Positions 23,620-35,459 of a stretch of DNA of 64,000 nucleotides are shown in pieces. The position numbers and the translations under genes were made by a program. A model generated the notes under the pieces. The model did not search any database. It was not told where the DNA came from and was given only the letters and a program-made list of their open reading frames with translations. Origin of the DNA: an uncultured Flavobacteriaceae bacterium (lineage in GTDB: Bacteria; Bacteroidota; Bacteroidia; Flavobacteriales; Flavobacteriaceae); the NCBI GenBank assembly GCA_947500575.1, contig CANMSI010000001.1, forward strand, positions 186,001-250,000. The letters are read 5' to 3'. Positions within the stretch are counted from its first letter, which is position 1, and each line of letters begins with the position of its first letter.

Positions 23620-26600
23620 TTATCTGTTGATGTATAACCAGTCTGCAATAGGTTGCGAACCATCTCCCAGATCAAGTATGTAGTAATAAGTACCTACCGG
23701 TAGTGCTTTGCCTTTATTAACTACGGCTCTACCATTAGAAACTCCATCCCAATCGTTATTATATCCTTTGGTTTCAAAGACTATATTTCCCCATCTGTTA
23801 TACACCTTGAGTGTATTATTTGGGAATCTGGAAATACAATCAATTTTAAAGAATTCATTTATTCCATCTCCATTTGGAGAGAACTCACTATAGATATTTA
23901 AACAGCTTGGTGTTACGGTAGCTTCTGCCCTATCATTATCCATATTAAGGTCTACCTGATCCACAAAAGACAGTTGTACAACATTTAAATAATCATCTGT
24001 CTCGAGCACTGTTACCGTAAGCGTTAATACTCCCATACCAGAGGGAAGTAAGGAATCTATACTCCAAAAACCGGTAATTGCATCGTAGGTCCCTATAGAG
24101 GTCTCTGCGCTGATAAATTCATATCCTTGCGGAATAATTTCTTCAACACCAATATTGGTAGCCTCCATAGCACCTTCATTCGTAGCGGTGATCACGAAGC
24201 TGATTTGCTCCCCTATTCGAGGCAATGCATTACTCACAGTTTTGGTGAGTGCAATGTCTACTACTGGGGGTATGATAAGAACGCTAGCTTCATCATCATC
24301 ATCAAGACCATCTGCAAAATCATCATCATCAAAACTGCTGTTAGGATCACTATCTGGATCTGCCTGATTGCTAGCGGTAATTTCAGCTGTATTTAGATAT
24401 TCATCTACCGCGCCAGTAGGTTCGTTTACCGTGGCCAATACAATCAAGGTTTCAATGGTTCCATTTGGAATGGTACCATTGGTGGTCCATACTCCTGTAC
24501 TTGGTGTATAAATACCTGCAGTTACTAAATGTGATTGGTAGGTAAAACCAGAGGGTAATAAATCGGATACCACCACTCCTGTGGCATCACTATTTCCATT
24601 ATTTGTTAGGTTGATGGTAAACTCAATGATATCGCCAACATTAGGCATGTCATTATTAACTGTTTTGGTAAGCGATAAATCTGCTAAACCAGTTGGCACA
24701 GGTACTACCGTATCCTGATCATCTTCCGAATTTAAATTATTATCGGGTGATGAATCTGGGTCAAAAGTATCTAAGGAGATAAGTTCTGCAACGTTCGTAT
24801 AATCCCCATTTGCTAAAACCGTGACAGTAATATCTAATGTTTCACTTGTGCCATTTGGCAAGGAAACAATATCCCAAGAACCAATGGTTTCATCATACAC
24901 ACCTACCGATGGTACAGCACTTACAAATTGATAGCCTGTTGCCAATACATCCTCAATTACCAATCCGGTTGCATCGCTAGGACCGTCATTGGTGACGGTA
25001 ATCCTAAATACAATTTGTGACCCCACAGATGGGTTTGGATTGTCTACCTCTTTGGTAAGCGATATATCGGTGATTACTCTTGGTAAAGTTCGTTGTTCAT
25101 CTTGATCATCTTCAGATATATCATTGTTATTTACAGCAGAATCTGGGTCCATTTCATTCACTGCTGTAATTTCCGCTCCATTTATATAACTTCCTATTGT
25201 ATTGATACCCACTGTAATATTAAGCGTAATGGTTGCACCACTTGCTACTGTTCCCACAGTCCAAAGACCTGTGCCAGGATCATATGCGCCTCCGCTATCA
25301 TCTGACTGGTACGCATATCCACTTGGAAGTTGGTCTGTAACCACAACTCCTGTAGCATCACTAGGACCATCATTCATTACTGTTACAGTAAAAGTCACCG
25401 AATCTGCTACATCTGGAAATTCATTATCCACTGTTTTCGTTAGTGATAAATCTGCCAACGGTATAGGAACTGGGTTCGCGTTATCCTGATCGTCTTCTGA
25501 AGGATCGTTATTTCCTGCAGTGGCGTCTGGATCATTATTATCAGAGGCAATTACCTCTGCAATATTATTGTAAGGTCCCACAGGGTTTACAAGCGCTGTA
25601 ATTATTAAACTCTCCGTTGTACCGTTAAAAATAATACCATTTAGGTTCCATACTCCTGTGGCATCATTATAGGTGCCAGCAGTAGTAGTATTGGAAACAA
25701 ATGTGTATCCAGCAGGTAATAAATCACTTACTACCACTCCGGTTGCATCACTTGGTCCATCATTGGTAACATTGATTGTAAAGCGTACTTCTTCGCCTAC
25801 AAAGGGCGTTGCATTATTAACCGTTTTGGTCAAGGATATATCAGATACCAAAACTGGGGCAGGATTCACCGTCATCTGATCGTCTTCTGTATCATCATTA
25901 TTGGCAGGTTCCGAATCCACATCAAACTCGGCCAAATCCGTAAGTTCTGCCGTATTAGTGTACATACCATTTGACAGGACATCTGCCGTAATCACAATAT
26001 TCTCTGTAATTCCGTTTGGCAAATTCCCAATGGTCCAAGAACCATTTAATGGCTCATAAACCCCATTACTAGGTGTAGCACTTACAAAGTCATAGCCCGA
26101 TGCTAATACATCGGTAACAACCACCTCAGTGGCATCACTTGGTCCATCGTTTGTAACCGTAATTGTGAATACAATTTGGCCACCAATGTCCGGTGTTAAT
26201 GTGCTCGCTACTTTTGTAACGGATACATCTACCAAGGATCTTGGAGTTACTACTACTTCTTCCTGATCATCTTCTGATAGATCATCATTATTCGGCGTGG
26301 AATCTACATCTGTTTCATTCTGCGCAGTTATTTCTGCTACATTGATATAATCACCGGTAGTGTTGACATTGGCTATTATATTCAAAGTTGCACTGGCTCC
26401 ATTTGCTAAGGTCCCAATGGTCCATATTCCTGTTGTGTTGACATAGCTAGCCCCTCCATCGTCAGATTGATAGGTATAGCCACTTGGTAAAAGATCAGTG
26501 ACTTCCACAGCTGTGGCTTCACTAGGACCATCATTCACTACTGTAATGGTAAAGGTGACGTCCGTATTTACATCTGGGGTGTTATTATCAACTGTTTTAC

Positions 26601-29600
26601 TCAAGGATAAATCAACCACACTAATAGGTGTAACCGTAACGCTGTCTTGATCATCTTCTGCTAACACATTATTGTTTGGGGTAGAATCTCCATCAAATAC
26701 ATCAGAAGCAGTTACTTCAGCAATATTGGTATAATTGCCCGTACTATTCACTAATACATCTATTAGTAAGGTTTCAGATCCTCCACTGCTCACATTCCCT
26801 ACTTGCCAAATACCTGTAGTCTCATTATAGGTACCCGCAGTAGAGCTAAAGAGTACAAAATCAAAACCAGAAGGTAAAAGATCGCTTACCACTACACCCG
26901 TAGCATCGCTGGGACCATCGTTAAACACGGTTATTTCAAAACTTATTTCAGTTCCTACTTCAGGGGTACTATCATTATCTACTACAATTTTGGTTAGCGA
27001 AAGATCACCGATAGCAGGACTCAATTCTAAGAAGCCTTCATCATCATCATCTCCATTTCCATTTCCATCTTCATCTGTGGTATGATCCGTAGTTGGGTCA
27101 CTATCCGGATCGAACTGATCACTTGCAGTAATCTGCACTCTGTTGAGATATTCATCTGCTGCTCCCGTTGGTGCATTCACAGTAGCCTCATAACTCAGTG
27201 TAATGCTTCCATTATTCGCTAACACACTTAAACCTGTCCAAGAAGCGGTATTTCCACCTAAGCTTCCTCCATTGTTCACCGCTGTTAAGGTATAACCAGC
27301 CGGTAATACATCACTTACTGCTACTCCTGTTGCTACACTAGGGCCTGCATTGGTTACTGTTACCGTAAAGGTGACGGTATCTCCAATATTGGGTGTAGTT
27401 GTATCTGCTGTTTTTGCAATACTTAAATCGGCTACTTGCGGACTTGCGCTTACATTGGCTTCATCATCTTCGCTCTGATCTCCATCATCATTATTTACGG
27501 TACTATCTATATCTATCTGATCCGAAGCGGTCACTTGTACACTATTGGTATACTCCCCTGCTGCGCCTGTTGGAGCCAATACCTCTGCCGTAAATGTGAG
27601 TACTTCACTATTTACGCCTGCTGGAACAGATAGTCCTGTCCAATCTACGGTAGCTCCATTATCCGTACCACTATCACTAATGGCCGTCAGATTTCCAAAA
27701 CCTGCAGGTAGTGCATCTTGAATAGCTACTCCTGTAGCTGTTGTGGTTCCTGCATTGCTAATATTAATGGTAAAGGTGACTGTTTCTCCTACATTCGGAG
27801 TGGCATTGCTTATGAGTTTTTCTAAGGAAAGGTCTACCTGTTGTGGGGTTATGGTAAAGGCATCTTCATCGTCTTCATCTTGGTCTCCATCATCATTTCC
27901 GGGAGTACTATCTGGATCGTTCTGATCACTAAAAAGTACTTCTGCTGTATTGGTATATTCATCCGCTGCACCGGTAGGGGCATTTACGCTTACTTCATAA
28001 GAAACTGTAGTTGTTCCTACTGGCAAACTTGCAATATCCCAAGAAATAACACCCGAAGAAGCCGTTCCGCTATTATTAATGGTTCCGATCGTAAAACCAG
28101 AAGGAACTGCATCGGCTACCGTAACATTGGTAGCAGTATTAGGTCCTGCATTGGTAATAGCTATTTCAAAAACAACTGTATCTCCCACATTGGGTGTGCT
28201 GCTAGATGCGGCACTAATGTCTTTATCAATACTTAAATCGGCATTATCCAAAGTAAAGGTGGTACTAGCTTCATCATCTTCACTTTGATTCCCATCATCG
28301 TTATTCGGTGTACTATCTGGATCTGCCAAATCTGAAGCAGTAAGTTCAACCACATTCGTATAGGAGCCAAATCCGTTAACGGTAACATTATAGGTAAGGT
28401 TTTCTGTATCTCCATTATTAATAAATAGGTTGTTCCATGTAATGGTTAAATTTCCGGCATTGTAGATACCACCATTACTCACCGTACCTGGCACCAAACT
28501 AAAACCGTTTGGTAACTGATCTACAATGCTAACACCTGTTGCATTTCCAGTTTCTACAGCATCATTGTTAAAAACTGATACCGTAAACGTAATAACATCA
28601 TCTATTCTTCCTGTACTACTAGAAGCAACTTTCGATACTTCCAAATCTGCATTCTCTAAACTTATGTTTGCATTACTTTCATCATCCTCACTTTGATCAC
28701 CATCATCGTTATTAGGTGAACTATCAGGATCCGGGAAATCACTTGCGGTAATTTGAGCTTCATTCACATACTCATCTGTTGCTCCTGTTGGACTATTTAC
28801 AGTTGCAGTAAAAGATACCGTTGTTGGGGCGGCCGTGGCCACATTTAAACCAGACCATGTAATGGTATTTCCACTTTGATTTCCTCCATTATTAATGGTA
28901 CCAATAGTATACCCTGCTGGTACCAAATCTTCAATACTCACCCCAGTGGCATCATTTGGACCTGCATTGGTAATTTCCAAGGAGAAGGTAACTGTTTCGC
29001 CCACACTTACGTTGGCAGGACTCACTGTTTTACTTAAACTAAGATCAGCCGACTGTAAACTAATGGTTGCTGTATCTTGATCGTCTTCTGCTGCTACACC
29101 ATTGTTTGGAGTAGAATCTGGATCAAACTGATCACTTGCAATAATTTCTGCAGAATTTAAATAAGTACCACTGCTGTTCACTGTAGCATCAAACGTTAGG
29201 TCGAGACTACCTCCGTTCGGAATCGTAAGATCGGACCAGGTTACTGATAGATTCCCCGGATTATACACCCCTCCATTACTTACCGTGCCAAAAACAAGGC
29301 TATATCCGTTTGGAACAATATCCAATACAGATACTCCAGTTCCGTCTGAAGATCCACCTGCGGCATCATTATCTACACTTATGGTAAAAGTTACGGTATC
29401 TCCTATGTTTGCGGTTGTTGGACTAATTGTTTTCGTAAGTCCTAAATCAGCCACACCCACCACTGTAATTTCTACAGTATCCGAGACATCCGAACAGGTT
29501 CCATTGGAAACTGTCCACTCAAAAATATAGGTTCCAATAGTCGTTCCTGTTACAGCCGTAGCAGGGTCATTAACATCGATAAAATTGGCAGTCGAGGGTC

Positions 29601-32600
29601 CAGAAACCTGTGTCCAGGTACCCGTTCCTAAAGCAACCGCTGTGGCTCCTAAATTAACAGGCGCAAATTCTTCTAAAGTTTGATCAGGCCCAGCTTCAGC
29701 GGTTAACGGTTGCGATTGTATCACCACTTCCATAGTATCTGTAAGTGTACATCCACCACTGGTTGCGGTCCAAGTAAATTCGTAGGTTCCCACGTCCAAA
29801 TCTAGAATTAAGGATTGTGGGTTTGTAGGAGCTGTAATGGTCGCTGCTGCACCCGCTTCTGTAACCCCAGGACCCATGGTTTGTGACCAAGTTCCAATAC
29901 CTTCCGTTAAGGGATCGGCATCCAAATTTGTTTGGGTTGCATCGCAAAAAAGTTGATTAGGACCTGCCTCTGGTGTGGAGGGTGGTACATCTATAAATGT
30001 AATATCTATGGTATCTGTTTGTGGAGCACATCCGGAACCACCCGTAAAAGTAGTCCCATTAGTAACGGTCCATGTAAACGTATAGGTACCTAAAGTAGTA
30101 ATATTAGAAAGTGTTGTATTGGGTGCATTAGGACTATCTATAACAATGTCTCCTCCTGATGGATCTGTTGTAATGGTCCATTGTCCAATACCCACCGTTG
30201 GGGCTGTTGCACTTAAGGCAGCATCTAGCTGACAAGCATTGGCTTGGTCTGCACCTGCATCTGCAGTTGAAGGTGCTTCAAATACTTCTATACGGACTAC
30301 ATCCGCTAAATCTGTACAATTTTGGGTAGAAAAATTCCATTCCAAAATATAAATACCAGGCACTGTCAGACCATTTAAAGCCGTATTAAATTGATTTGCA
30401 TTGGCAAAACTAGCAACACTACCCGCAGGTTCGGATGCGAAACGCCAGAAAGCATCGTTTTCTGGTTGCATAGTATCAAAACCTCCCGCTATGGGATCAT
30501 TACCATCTAAAGTGATAGCGGTATTATCAGCAATACACACTACCTGATCTGCACCGGCTGTTGGGTTTACACTTGGCCCAGCACTCGTAGTTACGGTAAC
30601 ATCGTCAAAAGTTACAGGGCAAGAAGCATAATCCGTTGTAAATCTAAATTCATAGGTATTTCCTGGAACAATAGTAACCTGCGCTACATTACTATTCGCA
30701 GGGTTTTGTGTAATCGTCGCCGCGGGTCCAGAAATCTGTGTCCAAGTACCTGTAGAACCAAAGGTTGCTTCTAATAAAGTAGCAGTAGTTTCGCAAAATT
30801 CTTGATCAGCACCTGCATTGGCAGGTACAAATACGTCAACATCTAAGGAGTCCGATGTGGAAGGACATGAAGCATTTCCAGAAATGGTCCATGTAAAGGT
30901 ATAAGATCCTGAAACCAAACCAGTAACAGTGGTATTCGGATCATTTACATTTGTAATTGTTGGTGTATTGGGTGCTCCAGATTCTAGGGTCCAAACACCT
31001 GTTTCAGTATTGCTATCAAACCCATTACCAGAAAGGGTAACATTGGTAGAGTTACAGATGGTTTGGTCTGCTCCCACTGCGGAAGTTGTTGGGGGTATCC
31101 CAACATTTAATACCACTTGATCGGTATCCATAGAACAAGATCCATTTTCCACCGTCCATTCAAAGATGTATTGTCCTGAAAAGGTAAATGTAAATTGTGC
31201 CGTTGGACTCGTAGGATCATCAATGGTAAAACCACCTGCTCCAGAAACTTGGGTCCACATACCATCACCTGTAGATGTGGTTGCAGCCATTGTAAATGTT
31301 GAGGCACAGGCAGATTGATCTGCCCCAGCATTAGCAACAGCATCTGCTCCAATGGTAATTTCTACCTCATCTGAAGTAGCTTGGCATCCAGGAGTTGTTT
31401 TATTAATGGTCCAAGTAAGTACATAACTGTCATCGGCCGTTATAGTTGCGGTCGTATTAAATAAGGTAGCATCTGCAAAAGTGAAATTTCCGTTGTTTGG
31501 TACTACAGTCCAAAGACCTTCTTCGTCCACTGCAGGAGCATTTCCGCTTAAATTTACGGATCCTGTACTTGCCGGCAAGCATTGATCAGAGCCTGCATCT
31601 GCTAAAGATGGTCCTTGTGTTGCATTGGTAGTAATTACCACGGTATCTGTGCCCGGAGGCGGACAAGTATTATCTGACGGATTCTCAATGGTCCATCTAA
31701 ATTCATAGGTCTCGCTAGGGTCGTCCAAACCAGATACAAGCGTATTTGGATCATTTGCATCAGCAAACACGATGGTTGCTCCTACGGGCGCATTCTCCAC
31801 GGTCCAGGTACCGACTAAATTAGTGGTGGGAGGATCGTTCCCTGCTAAGCTTATTGGAGAACCAAAACATATGGAAGCATCCGCACCTGCATCTGCTACA
31901 ATAGGTGCTGAGGAAGATACCACAATTTGAACATCCGATTCTGCTGGGGGCGTACAATTATTCCCTCCTGTTACGGCATATCTAAAGATATAGGTTCCCG
32001 GTACCAAACCAGAAATTCCTGTAGATTGTGCAAAAGGATCTGCAATTGTTGCGGTATTAGGACCTTCTATTTGAGACCATAAAGAACTCCCTGTTGTAAT
32101 AGGATTTCCGGTAACCGAAGTAGACGTAATATCGCAAGTAAGATTTTGACCTGTACCAGCATTCGCATTAGTAGGAGTTAAGGAAACAGTAATATTGATA
32201 GCGTCTGTAGATACATCACAACCCGTCTGTACACTCCCATTTACGCTTCGTCTAAAAAGAACTCTATACGTACCTTCTACATCAAAATTGATATTGACAG
32301 AACTCCCAGAAAAATTTTGAAAACTATTGGAATTAACCACAGTAGAACCTGAAGGTCCACTTACAATACTATAGGAGTTACTACCGCCAGCCCCACTAGA
32401 ACTTACAGGAACATTTACATTGGTAACACCACATGCTGCTAATAAATCATTTCCGCTATTGGCGCTTATAAGAATAGGATTGGTAGAATAACGTATGCGG
32501 ATCACATCAGAATCATCACAACCCGTTACGCTGTTATCTATTGTGTATTGAAAGGTATAGGTACTGCTCCCATTTAATCCACTGATTTGAGTAGTACTAT

Positions 32601-33741
32601 TTGTAGGACTTAAAATAGTTGCGGCGGGACCGCCTATTTGTTCCCATAAAACCTCTTCACCTGTAAATTGCGGAACACTACCTTGTAAGGTAGCGCTTGT
32701 AATAGAAGGGTCGCAAAACCGAATATCCGATCCTGCATCCGCATTACTAATATCTTGAGTGGCCTCTTCAACAGTAATAGTAACGGTATCACTTCCTGAA
32801 ACACAAGGCCCGTTTACCAACCATCGAAATACATATACACCTTCAATAAGACTACTAACACCAGTCTGATTGTTATTGGGACTGGCAATGTTGGGAGTAC
32901 TTGGACCACTTACAAAAGACCAGGTTCCCTGTTGTCCATTAATATTATTTCCTCCAAAACTTCCATTTAAAGTAGTTGACTGAGAAACCGTATAGCAATT
33001 ATCCAAAGTTTGATCTGGACCTGCTTCCACTGGCATTTCTCCTCCATAATTGGTCACCGTAATTTCTGAAAAAGACTCACAAAACTCACCGGGTGCATAA
33101 TCCGGACCTCGTATGGTCCATCTCAGTGTGCTTGTTCCTGCATTTCCTTCTGCCAAAGAAATAGTAGAACTAGGAGAATTGGGGAAATTAATAGTAACTC
33201 CAGCTCCATTGCCTCCTTCAACCGTCCAGGTGCCCGTTTCTCCTGCATTGACAGGGGAATTTCCATTTATGATTAAAGAACCTGAACTATCTGGACAAGA
33301 TTCCAAATTACTGCCTGCATCTGCCAGGGTAATAGGTTCTACTGTAATAGATACATCCTGGAATTGGGTAGATCCATCTGTACACTCGGCAGTTAATCGG
33401 AATACATATATATTTCCTCCTAACATTCCGGTGATACCCGTCGCAGGATCTGAAGGATCATCTATGATCACAGATGGGCCTGCTACTTGAGACCAAGTGG
33501 GGCCATTTTGAATGAGTCCTGCCGCATTTCCAGATAAGGTATAAGCTGCGTTATTCTCGCAAATAGTTTCATTAATACCCGCATTTACAGAACAATTTTG
33601 TGCATTGGCATGCTGCATGCTTAGTAAACAAAACAGCAGCATGAAACCAATGGCTTTGAATTTAAAATGGGGGATTTTAGCGGGGGATCTAAGATCTAAA
33701 AACAGCGATTCTTTTGTAGAAATAAAGGAAAATTTCTTCAT
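23620..33741 (-). CDS. Giant T9SS adhesin with PKD-like and DUF11 repeats (3373 aa)
   Basis: A 3373-residue cell-surface protein exported by the type IX system. After a long signal region (cut near HANAQN), 15 repeats of about 80 residues follow (to about 1500). They have the pattern ADAGxDQxxC...L.GN...G.WT...T..V.GL..GTY.F.WT, close to PKD/immunoglobulin-like folds. Then 14 DUF11 repeats of about 115-130 residues ([24 protein letters not shown] ... [14 protein letters not shown] ...). Many end in acidic linkers such as [18 protein letters not shown] that could bind calcium. The C-terminal 90 residues are a gliding-motility type B (CHU_C) sorting domain: [38 protein letters not shown]. It heads an operon with PorP/SprF and a PorE-like gene. 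Adhesion or gliding is likely. Confidence 0.92.
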   Translation of the reverse strand: MKKFSFISTKESLFLDLRSPAKIPHFKFKAIGFMLLFCLLSMQHANAQNCSVNAGINETICENNAAYTLSGNAAGLIQNGPTWSQVAGPSVIIDDPSDPATGITGMLGGNIYVFRLTAECTDGSTQFQDVSITVEPITLADAGSNLESCPDSSGSLIINGNSPVNAGETGTWTVEGGNGAGVTINFPNSPSSTISLAEGNAGTSTLRWTIRGPDYAPGEFCESFSEITVTNYGGEMPVEAGPDQTLDNCYTVSQSTTLNGSFGGNNINGQQGTWSFVSGPSTPNIASPNNNQTGVSSLIEGVYVFRWLVNGPCVSGSDTVTITVEEATQDISNADAGSDIRFCDPSITSATLQGSVPQFTGEEVLWEQIGGPAATILSPTNSTTQISGLNGSSTYTFQYTIDNSVTGCDDSDVIRIRYSTNPILISANSGNDLLAACGVTNVNVPVSSSGAGGSNSYSIVSGPSGSTVVNSNSFQNFSGSSVNINFDVEGTYRVLFRRSVNGSVQTGCDVSTDAINITVSLTPTNANAGTGQNLTCDITSTSVTGNPITTGSSLWSQIEGPNTATIADPFAQSTGISGLVPGTYIFRYAVTGGNNCTPPAESDVQIVVSSSAPIVADAGADASICFGSPISLAGNDPPTTNLVGTWTVENAPVGATIVFADANDPNTLVSGLDDPSETYEFRWTIENPSDNTCPPPGTDTVVITTNATQGPSLADAGSDQCLPASTGSVNLSGNAPAVDEEGLWTVVPNNGNFTFADATLFNTTATITADDSYVLTWTINKTTPGCQATSDEVEITIGADAVANAGADQSACASTFTMAATTSTGDGMWTQVSGAGGFTIDDPTSPTAQFTFTFSGQYIFEWTVENGSCSMDTDQVVLNVGIPPTTSAVGADQTICNSTNVTLSGNGFDSNTETGVWTLESGAPNTPTITNVNDPNTTVTGLVSGSYTFTWTISGNASCPSTSDSLDVDVFVPANAGADQEFCETTATLLEATFGSTGTWTQISGPAATITQNPANSNVAQVTIVPGNTYEFRFTTDYASCPVTFDDVTVTTSAGPSVNPTAGADQVVCIADNTAITLDGNDPIAGGFDTMQPENDAFWRFASEPAGSVASFANANQFNTALNGLTVPGIYILEWNFSTQNCTDLADVVRIEVFEAPSTADAGADQANACQLDAALSATAPTVGIGQWTITTDPSGGDIVIDSPNAPNTTLSNITTLGTYTFTWTVTNGTTFTGGSGCAPQTDTIDITFIDVPPSTPEAGPNQLFCDATQTNLDADPLTEGIGTWSQTMGPGVTEAGAAATITAPTNPQSLILDLDVGTYEFTWTATSGGCTLTDTMEVVIQSQPLTAEAGPDQTLEEFAPVNLGATAVALGTGTWTQVSGPSTANFIDVNDPATAVTGTTIGTYIFEWTVSNGTCSDVSDTVEITVVGVADLGLTKTISPTTANIGDTVTFTISVDNDAAGGSSDGTGVSVLDIVPNGYSLVFGTVSNGGVYNPGNLSVTWSDLTIPNGGSLDLTFDATVNSSGTYLNSAEIIASDQFDPDSTPNNGVAAEDDQDTATISLQSADLSLSKTVSPANVSVGETVTFSLEITNAGPNDATGVSIEDLVPAGYTIGTINNGGNQSGNTITWSGLNVATAAPTTVSFTATVNSPTGATDEYVNEAQITASDFPDPDSSPNNDDGDQSEDDESNANISLENADLEVSKVASSSTGRIDDVITFTVSVFNNDAVETGNATGVSIVDQLPNGFSLVPGTVSNGGIYNAGNLTITWNNLFINNGDTENLTYNVTVNGFGSYTNVVELTASDLADPDSTPNNDDGNQSEDDEASTTFTLDNADLSIDKDISAASSSTPNVGDTVVFEIAITNAGPNTATNVTVADAVPSGFTIGTINNSGTASSGVISWDIASLPVGTTTVSYEVSVNAPTGAADEYTNTAEVLFSDQNDPDSTPGNDDGDQDEDDEDAFTITPQQVDLSLEKLISNATPNVGETVTFTINISNAGTTTATGVAIQDALPAGFGNLTAISDSGTDNGATVDWTGLSVPAGVNSEVLTFTAEVLAPTGAAGEYTNSVQVTASDQIDIDSTVNNDDGDQSEDDEANVSASPQVADLSIAKTADTTTPNIGDTVTFTVTVTNAGPSVATGVAVSDVLPAGYTLTAVNNGGSLGGNTASWTGLSVLANNGSITLSYEATVNAPTGAADEYLNRVQITASDQFDPDSDPTTDHTTDEDGNGNGDDDDEGFLELSPAIGDLSLTKIVVDNDSTPEVGTEISFEITVFNDGPSDATGVVVSDLLPSGFDFVLFSSTAGTYNETTGIWQVGNVSSGGSETLLIDVLVNSTGNYTNIAEVTASDVFDGDSTPNNNVLAEDDQDSVTVTPISVVDLSLSKTVDNNTPDVNTDVTFTITVVNDGPSEATAVEVTDLLPSGYTYQSDDGGASYVNTTGIWTIGTLANGASATLNIIANVNTTGDYINVAEITAQNETDVDSTPNNDDLSEDDQEEVVVTPRSLVDVSVTKVASTLTPDIGGQIVFTITVTNDGPSDATEVVVTDVLASGYDFVSATPSNGVYEPLNGSWTIGNLPNGITENIVITADVLSNGMYTNTAELTDLAEFDVDSEPANNDDTEDDQMTVNPAPVLVSDISLTKTVNNATPFVGEEVRFTINVTNDGPSDATGVVVSDLLPAGYTFVSNTTTAGTYNDATGVWNLNGIIFNGTTESLIITALVNPVGPYNNIAEVIASDNNDPDATAGNNDPSEDDQDNANPVPIPLADLSLTKTVDNEFPDVADSVTFTVTVMNDGPSDATGVVVTDQLPSGYAYQSDDSGGAYDPGTGLWTVGTVASGATITLNITVGINTIGSYINGAEITAVNEMDPDSAVNNNDISEDDQDEQRTLPRVITDISLTKEVDNPNPSVGSQIVFRITVTNDGPSDATGLVIEDVLATGYQFVSAVPSVGVYDETIGSWDIVSLPNGTSETLDITVTVLANGDYTNVAELISLDTFDPDSSPDNNLNSEDDQDTVVPVPTGLADLSLTKTVNNDMPNVGDIIEFTINLTNNGNSDATGVVVSDLLPSGFTYQSHLVTAGIYTPSTGVWTTNGTIPNGTIETLIVLATVNEPTGAVDEYLNTAEITASNQADPDSDPNSSFDDDDFADGLDDDDEASVLIIPPVVDIALTKTVSNALPRIGEQISFVITATNEGAMEATNIGVEEIIPQGYEFISAETSIGTYDAITGFWSIDSLLPSGMGVLTLTVTVLETDDYLNVVQLSFVDQVDLNMDNDRAEATVTPSCLNIYSEFSPNGDGINEFFKIDCISRFPNNTLKVYNRWGNIVFETKGYNNDWDGVSNGRAVVNKGKALPVGTYYYILDLGDGSQPIADWLYINR

Positions 33742-34086
33742 TGGTAATTTGGTTAGTTATAATAAAATATTCTTAACAAGTAAGAATTTTCTTTAAAAGT
33801 AGGTTAATTAATCGCACTTAATCGAATTTATGTTGCATTTCATCGATATTTTGTTGTGAGATGCTCGATAAACGACGTGAAGTGGTTTAATATGCTTTTA
33901 GACCCATGAATAATGTAGAAGTCACTAATGGAAGTATTTATATCGAGTTTTTACTAAAAAACAGTAAAGGATTTTAGCTTTTGGGCGCAGCAATAATTGT
34001 AGTTGGTACTCTATAAAACTTGAACATAAAAAAAGGGAAGCAGTTGCTTCCCTTTTTAATTAAACACTTAACAGACCTATTTTGAA
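33742..34086. other. Intergenic DNA upstream of the giant adhesin
   Basis: It contains the adhesin promoter/leader region, with an inverted repeat ATTCTTA-ACAAG-TAAGAAT (33769-33787) about 28 bp before the ATG, and the terminator of the SRPBCC gene (34030-34057). No gene is seen. Confidence 0.5.
34030..34057. terminator. Bidirectional hairpin terminator
   Basis: AAAAGGGAAGCA-GT-TGCTTCCCTTTTT, a near-perfect palindrome 30 bp after the SRPBCC gene stop. Confidence 0.85.
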
Positions 34087-34572
34087 CTAACCTTCCATTA
34101 ACTGCTTTAAAGCGCTTAATTTTGTTTGTATCGTTGTGGTATAATCATCACCATAATATTTTTTAAAAGTTTTTCCAGAAATACCTTTGAACCATACCTC
34201 TTCGGTGATTGCAGATCCAGTTCCGGTAGCAACCACAGTTCTCTTCACAAAAAGCATCCCTGAAGACACCTTATATTTAAGTACATACGTTTTCCCGTTT
34301 TCTAAGCTCGCAATTTTGAATTCTTTTATTTTTCCTGATGATGTAATAAGGGTTCCCGTGCTTTTTTCTTGAAAAAGACCCTCATATTTAGTATCTACAA
34401 TTTCGCTATCCCACGCTTTCCACTCTGAGGTGTTGGTGAGCATTTTCCATGCTGTAGCTACATTTGCGGTAGTCTCAATAGTACTTGTAAAGTTTTTGGA
34501 GTTGCTAGTAGCTTGTCCTTGAATCGTAAAGCATAGGAACATACATATGCCTGATAGTGTTGCTATTTTCAT
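34087..34572 (-). CDS. Exported SRPBCC-fold protein (polyketide cyclase-like)
   Basis: A 161-residue protein with a signal peptide (FLCFTIQGQA). The mature part has the START/Bet v1-like SRPBCC pattern: a first strand with FTSTIETTANVATAWKMLTN, the helix-turn TSEWKAWDSEI, the run of strands GTLITSSGKIKEF, YVLKYKVSSGMLFVKRTVV and ITEEVWFKG, and a long C-terminal helix (YTTTIQTKLSALKQLM). Such proteins bind hydrophobic ligands; an enzymatic role is not evident. A Crp-family regulator gene lies 118 bp upstream on the same strand, with a strong palindrome between. It may respond to that regulator, but this is inference. Confidence 0.8.
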   Translation of the reverse strand: MKIATLSGICMFLCFTIQGQATSNSKNFTSTIETTANVATAWKMLTNTSEWKAWDSEIVDTKYEGLFQEKSTGTLITSSGKIKEFKIASLENGKTYVLKYKVSSGMLFVKRTVVATGTGSAITEEVWFKGISGKTFKKYYGDDYTTTIQTKLSALKQLMEG

Positions 34573-34643
34573 CTTATTATTCTTTAGTTTATTGGCTTAT
34601 TTATGGAACTATTCCATACTATAAAGTTGCTACCTTTAGAAAC

Positions 34644-34668
34644 TAAAAAGTGTGTCAAATGACACACT
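34644..34668 (-). terminator. Palindrome between crp-like and SRPBCC genes
   Basis: AGTGTGTCA-TT-TGACACACT followed on the minus strand by TTTTTAG, so it looks like the terminator of the regulator gene. The TGTGTCA...TGACACA symmetry also resembles a Crp-type operator, and it lies upstream of the SRPBCC gene. Either or both may hold. Confidence 0.55.
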
Positions 34669-34690
34669 AACAAAATTTTAAGAATATTTT

Positions 34691-35266
34691 TTAGGCAATT
34701 CGCATGTTTCTGCGAATTCGATGCAAAGTCTCTCTAGAAGTACCTAAGTAAGACGCAATAATTTGTAGTGACACATGCTGAAGAATTCTAGGCGATGTAG
34801 TTACCAAATCATGATAGCGTTCTACAACCGATTTGTTGGTGATGTTCCGAATCTCTCCTAACTTATGAATTAGATCTAGTTCCGTAATTTTCTTCACAAA
34901 ATTACTCCACTTAACGCTTGTATTAATTAATGCGTTGTAGTCTGCTTTTGACATCTCCAAAATGGTACATTCTGTGAGTGCCACGCAGGACTCCTGTGAT
35001 CTTGTAGCAGAAGAAAAGCTTTCTAAATCTGTACAAAAACAAGGTGAGTCGTGCAAGCACAGTGTTTTCTGTTCCCCAGATTCATTATAATTAAAATGAT
35101 GTAGTATCCCCTCTTCCAAAAAGTATACAGAATTCACCAAATCGCCTGGTGCGAAAAGTGCAGTGCCCTTAGCGATTTTTTTACTTTTTACATGTGAAAG
35201 TACAAAATCCATTTCTTGAGAAGACAAGCTCTCAATTTTAGATAAATAGTTTTTTAATGCTTCCAT
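34691..35266 (-). CDS. Crp/Fnr-family transcriptional regulator
   Basis: A 191-residue cytoplasmic regulator. The cyclic-nucleotide-binding-type beta roll spans about residues 15-120 (FAPGDLVNSVYFLEEGILHH ... GEQKTLCLHDSPCF ... ECTILEMSKADYNAL). The dimer helix follows (about 120-150), then a winged-helix DNA-binding part with SLQIIASYLGTSRETLHRIRR. There is no four-Cys FeS motif, so it is not a classic oxygen-sensing FNR; whether it binds cAMP is unclear, as in many Bacteroidota relatives. Upstream it follows a terminator of the 2837-aa gene. Its nearest likely target is the SRPBCC gene downstream. Confidence 0.88.
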   Translation of the reverse strand: MEALKNYLSKIESLSSQEMDFVLSHVKSKKIAKGTALFAPGDLVNSVYFLEEGILHHFNYNESGEQKTLCLHDSPCFCTDLESFSSATRSQESCVALTECTILEMSKADYNALINTSVKWSNFVKKITELDLIHKLGEIRNITNKSVVERYHDLVTTSPRILQHVSLQIIASYLGTSRETLHRIRRNMRIA

Positions 35267-35410
35267 CGTATCTCAAAGTTAGAATATATCGACTTAAAAA
35301 TCCATAAATAGAAGCGCTATTATTCGATTAAATTTTAAATTGTAGGATTTGGACACTGAAACGTTAAAAAGCAGATTGAACTGTAAGCTCTTTGTTCATT
35401 GTTGGATATA

Positions 35411-35445
35411 AAAAAAGGTGTAACTTATAATGTTACACCTTTTTT
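35411..35445. terminator. Bidirectional terminator after the second giant gene
   Basis: AAAAAAGGTGTAAC-(7)-GTTACACCTTTTTT, 15 bp after the stop at 35460. Confidence 0.85.
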
Positions 35446-35459
35446 ACTATTTAGAATTT

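Noticed and set aside
24127-33490. Many short plus-strand frames across the giant adhesin
   Set aside because: All are antisense shadows produced by the repetitive minus-strand coding sequence; no independent support.
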